Shown: positions 63,899-64,000 of the stretch, one piece after another
How positions within the stretch are numbered: position 1 is the first letter of the stretch
How the letters are laid out: every line of letters begins with the position of its first letter
From: Agelas oroides
Lineage: Eukaryota > Porifera > Demospongiae > Agelasida > Agelasidae
Assembly: GCA_949130485.1 (NCBI GenBank)
Contig: OX422196.1
Span: forward strand, 5,459,314 to 5,523,313
Direction: 5' to 3'
Length of the DNA stretch: 64,000 bases
Notes under the pieces: generated by a model
The model's database searches: none
Seen by the model: only the letters and a program-made list of their open reading frames with translations
Told to the model about the DNA's origin: nothing
Position numbers and translations under genes: made by a program

Positions 63899-64000
63899 AG
63901 ATAGACAGAGGGGGGGGAGGGGTCCCCATCAAAAGAACGCATTTTGCACACACGTTTTTAGTTTTGAACCAGAAGCAGTACATTTTTCGCTTCACAAACG

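Overview
The window is eukaryotic nuclear DNA from an invertebrate animal, most plausibly a sponge (inference, moderate confidence). Genes have GT-AG introns. Two housekeeping genes are animal-like in exon sequence. A death-domain/NACHT/leucine-rich-repeat (NLR) gene of the kind expanded in sponges and other invertebrates fills the left half. Foldback elements and miniature inverted-repeat elements (MITEs) are abundant throughout.

Region 1 (1 to 36934, minus strand) is one very large NLR-type gene, open at both ends. Reading right to left: a death-domain exon (36641-36934); a 2196-base exon with two copies of an unassigned domain, a 9-residue repeat and a second death domain (34298-36493); a NACHT exon (32709-34233); then 21 intact single-repeat LRR exons over 31 kb. 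Seventeen LRR exons are exactly 84 bases (28 residues) and four are 96 bases (32 residues). All are in phase 2, so each is a skippable or duplicable cassette. They fall into classes A, B and C, arranged mostly as A-C or A-B pairs, plus a run of six B exons on a 284-330 base period. The introns hold a 3.19-kb transposon with an empty site in a paralogous copy, a 3.6-kb palindrome built of 41-bp tandem repeats, and many MITEs.

Region 2 (36935 to about 50050) is mostly mobile DNA. It holds a 2.75-kb hAT element with one in-frame stop, a repeat-protein ORF split by a MITE, a 131-bp inverted repeat, a decayed Penelope-like retroelement with a GIY-YIG remnant, and several palindromes. At 49983-50177 on the minus strand lies a short hydrophobic leader ending in GDVETNPGP, a 2A-like ribosome-skipping motif that overlaps a signal-peptide-like sequence.

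Region 3 (51092 to 64000) holds three host genes. MNAT1/MAT1 (CDK-activating kinase assembly factor, minus) is complete in eight exons and predicts 309 residues. An unrecognised 383-residue protein (59072-60592, minus) lies head to head with ATP6V1D (V-ATPase subunit D, plus), whose first six coding exons are present before the window ends. The shared promoter interval carries a CLEAR-like E-box, a plausible link to lysosomal gene control.
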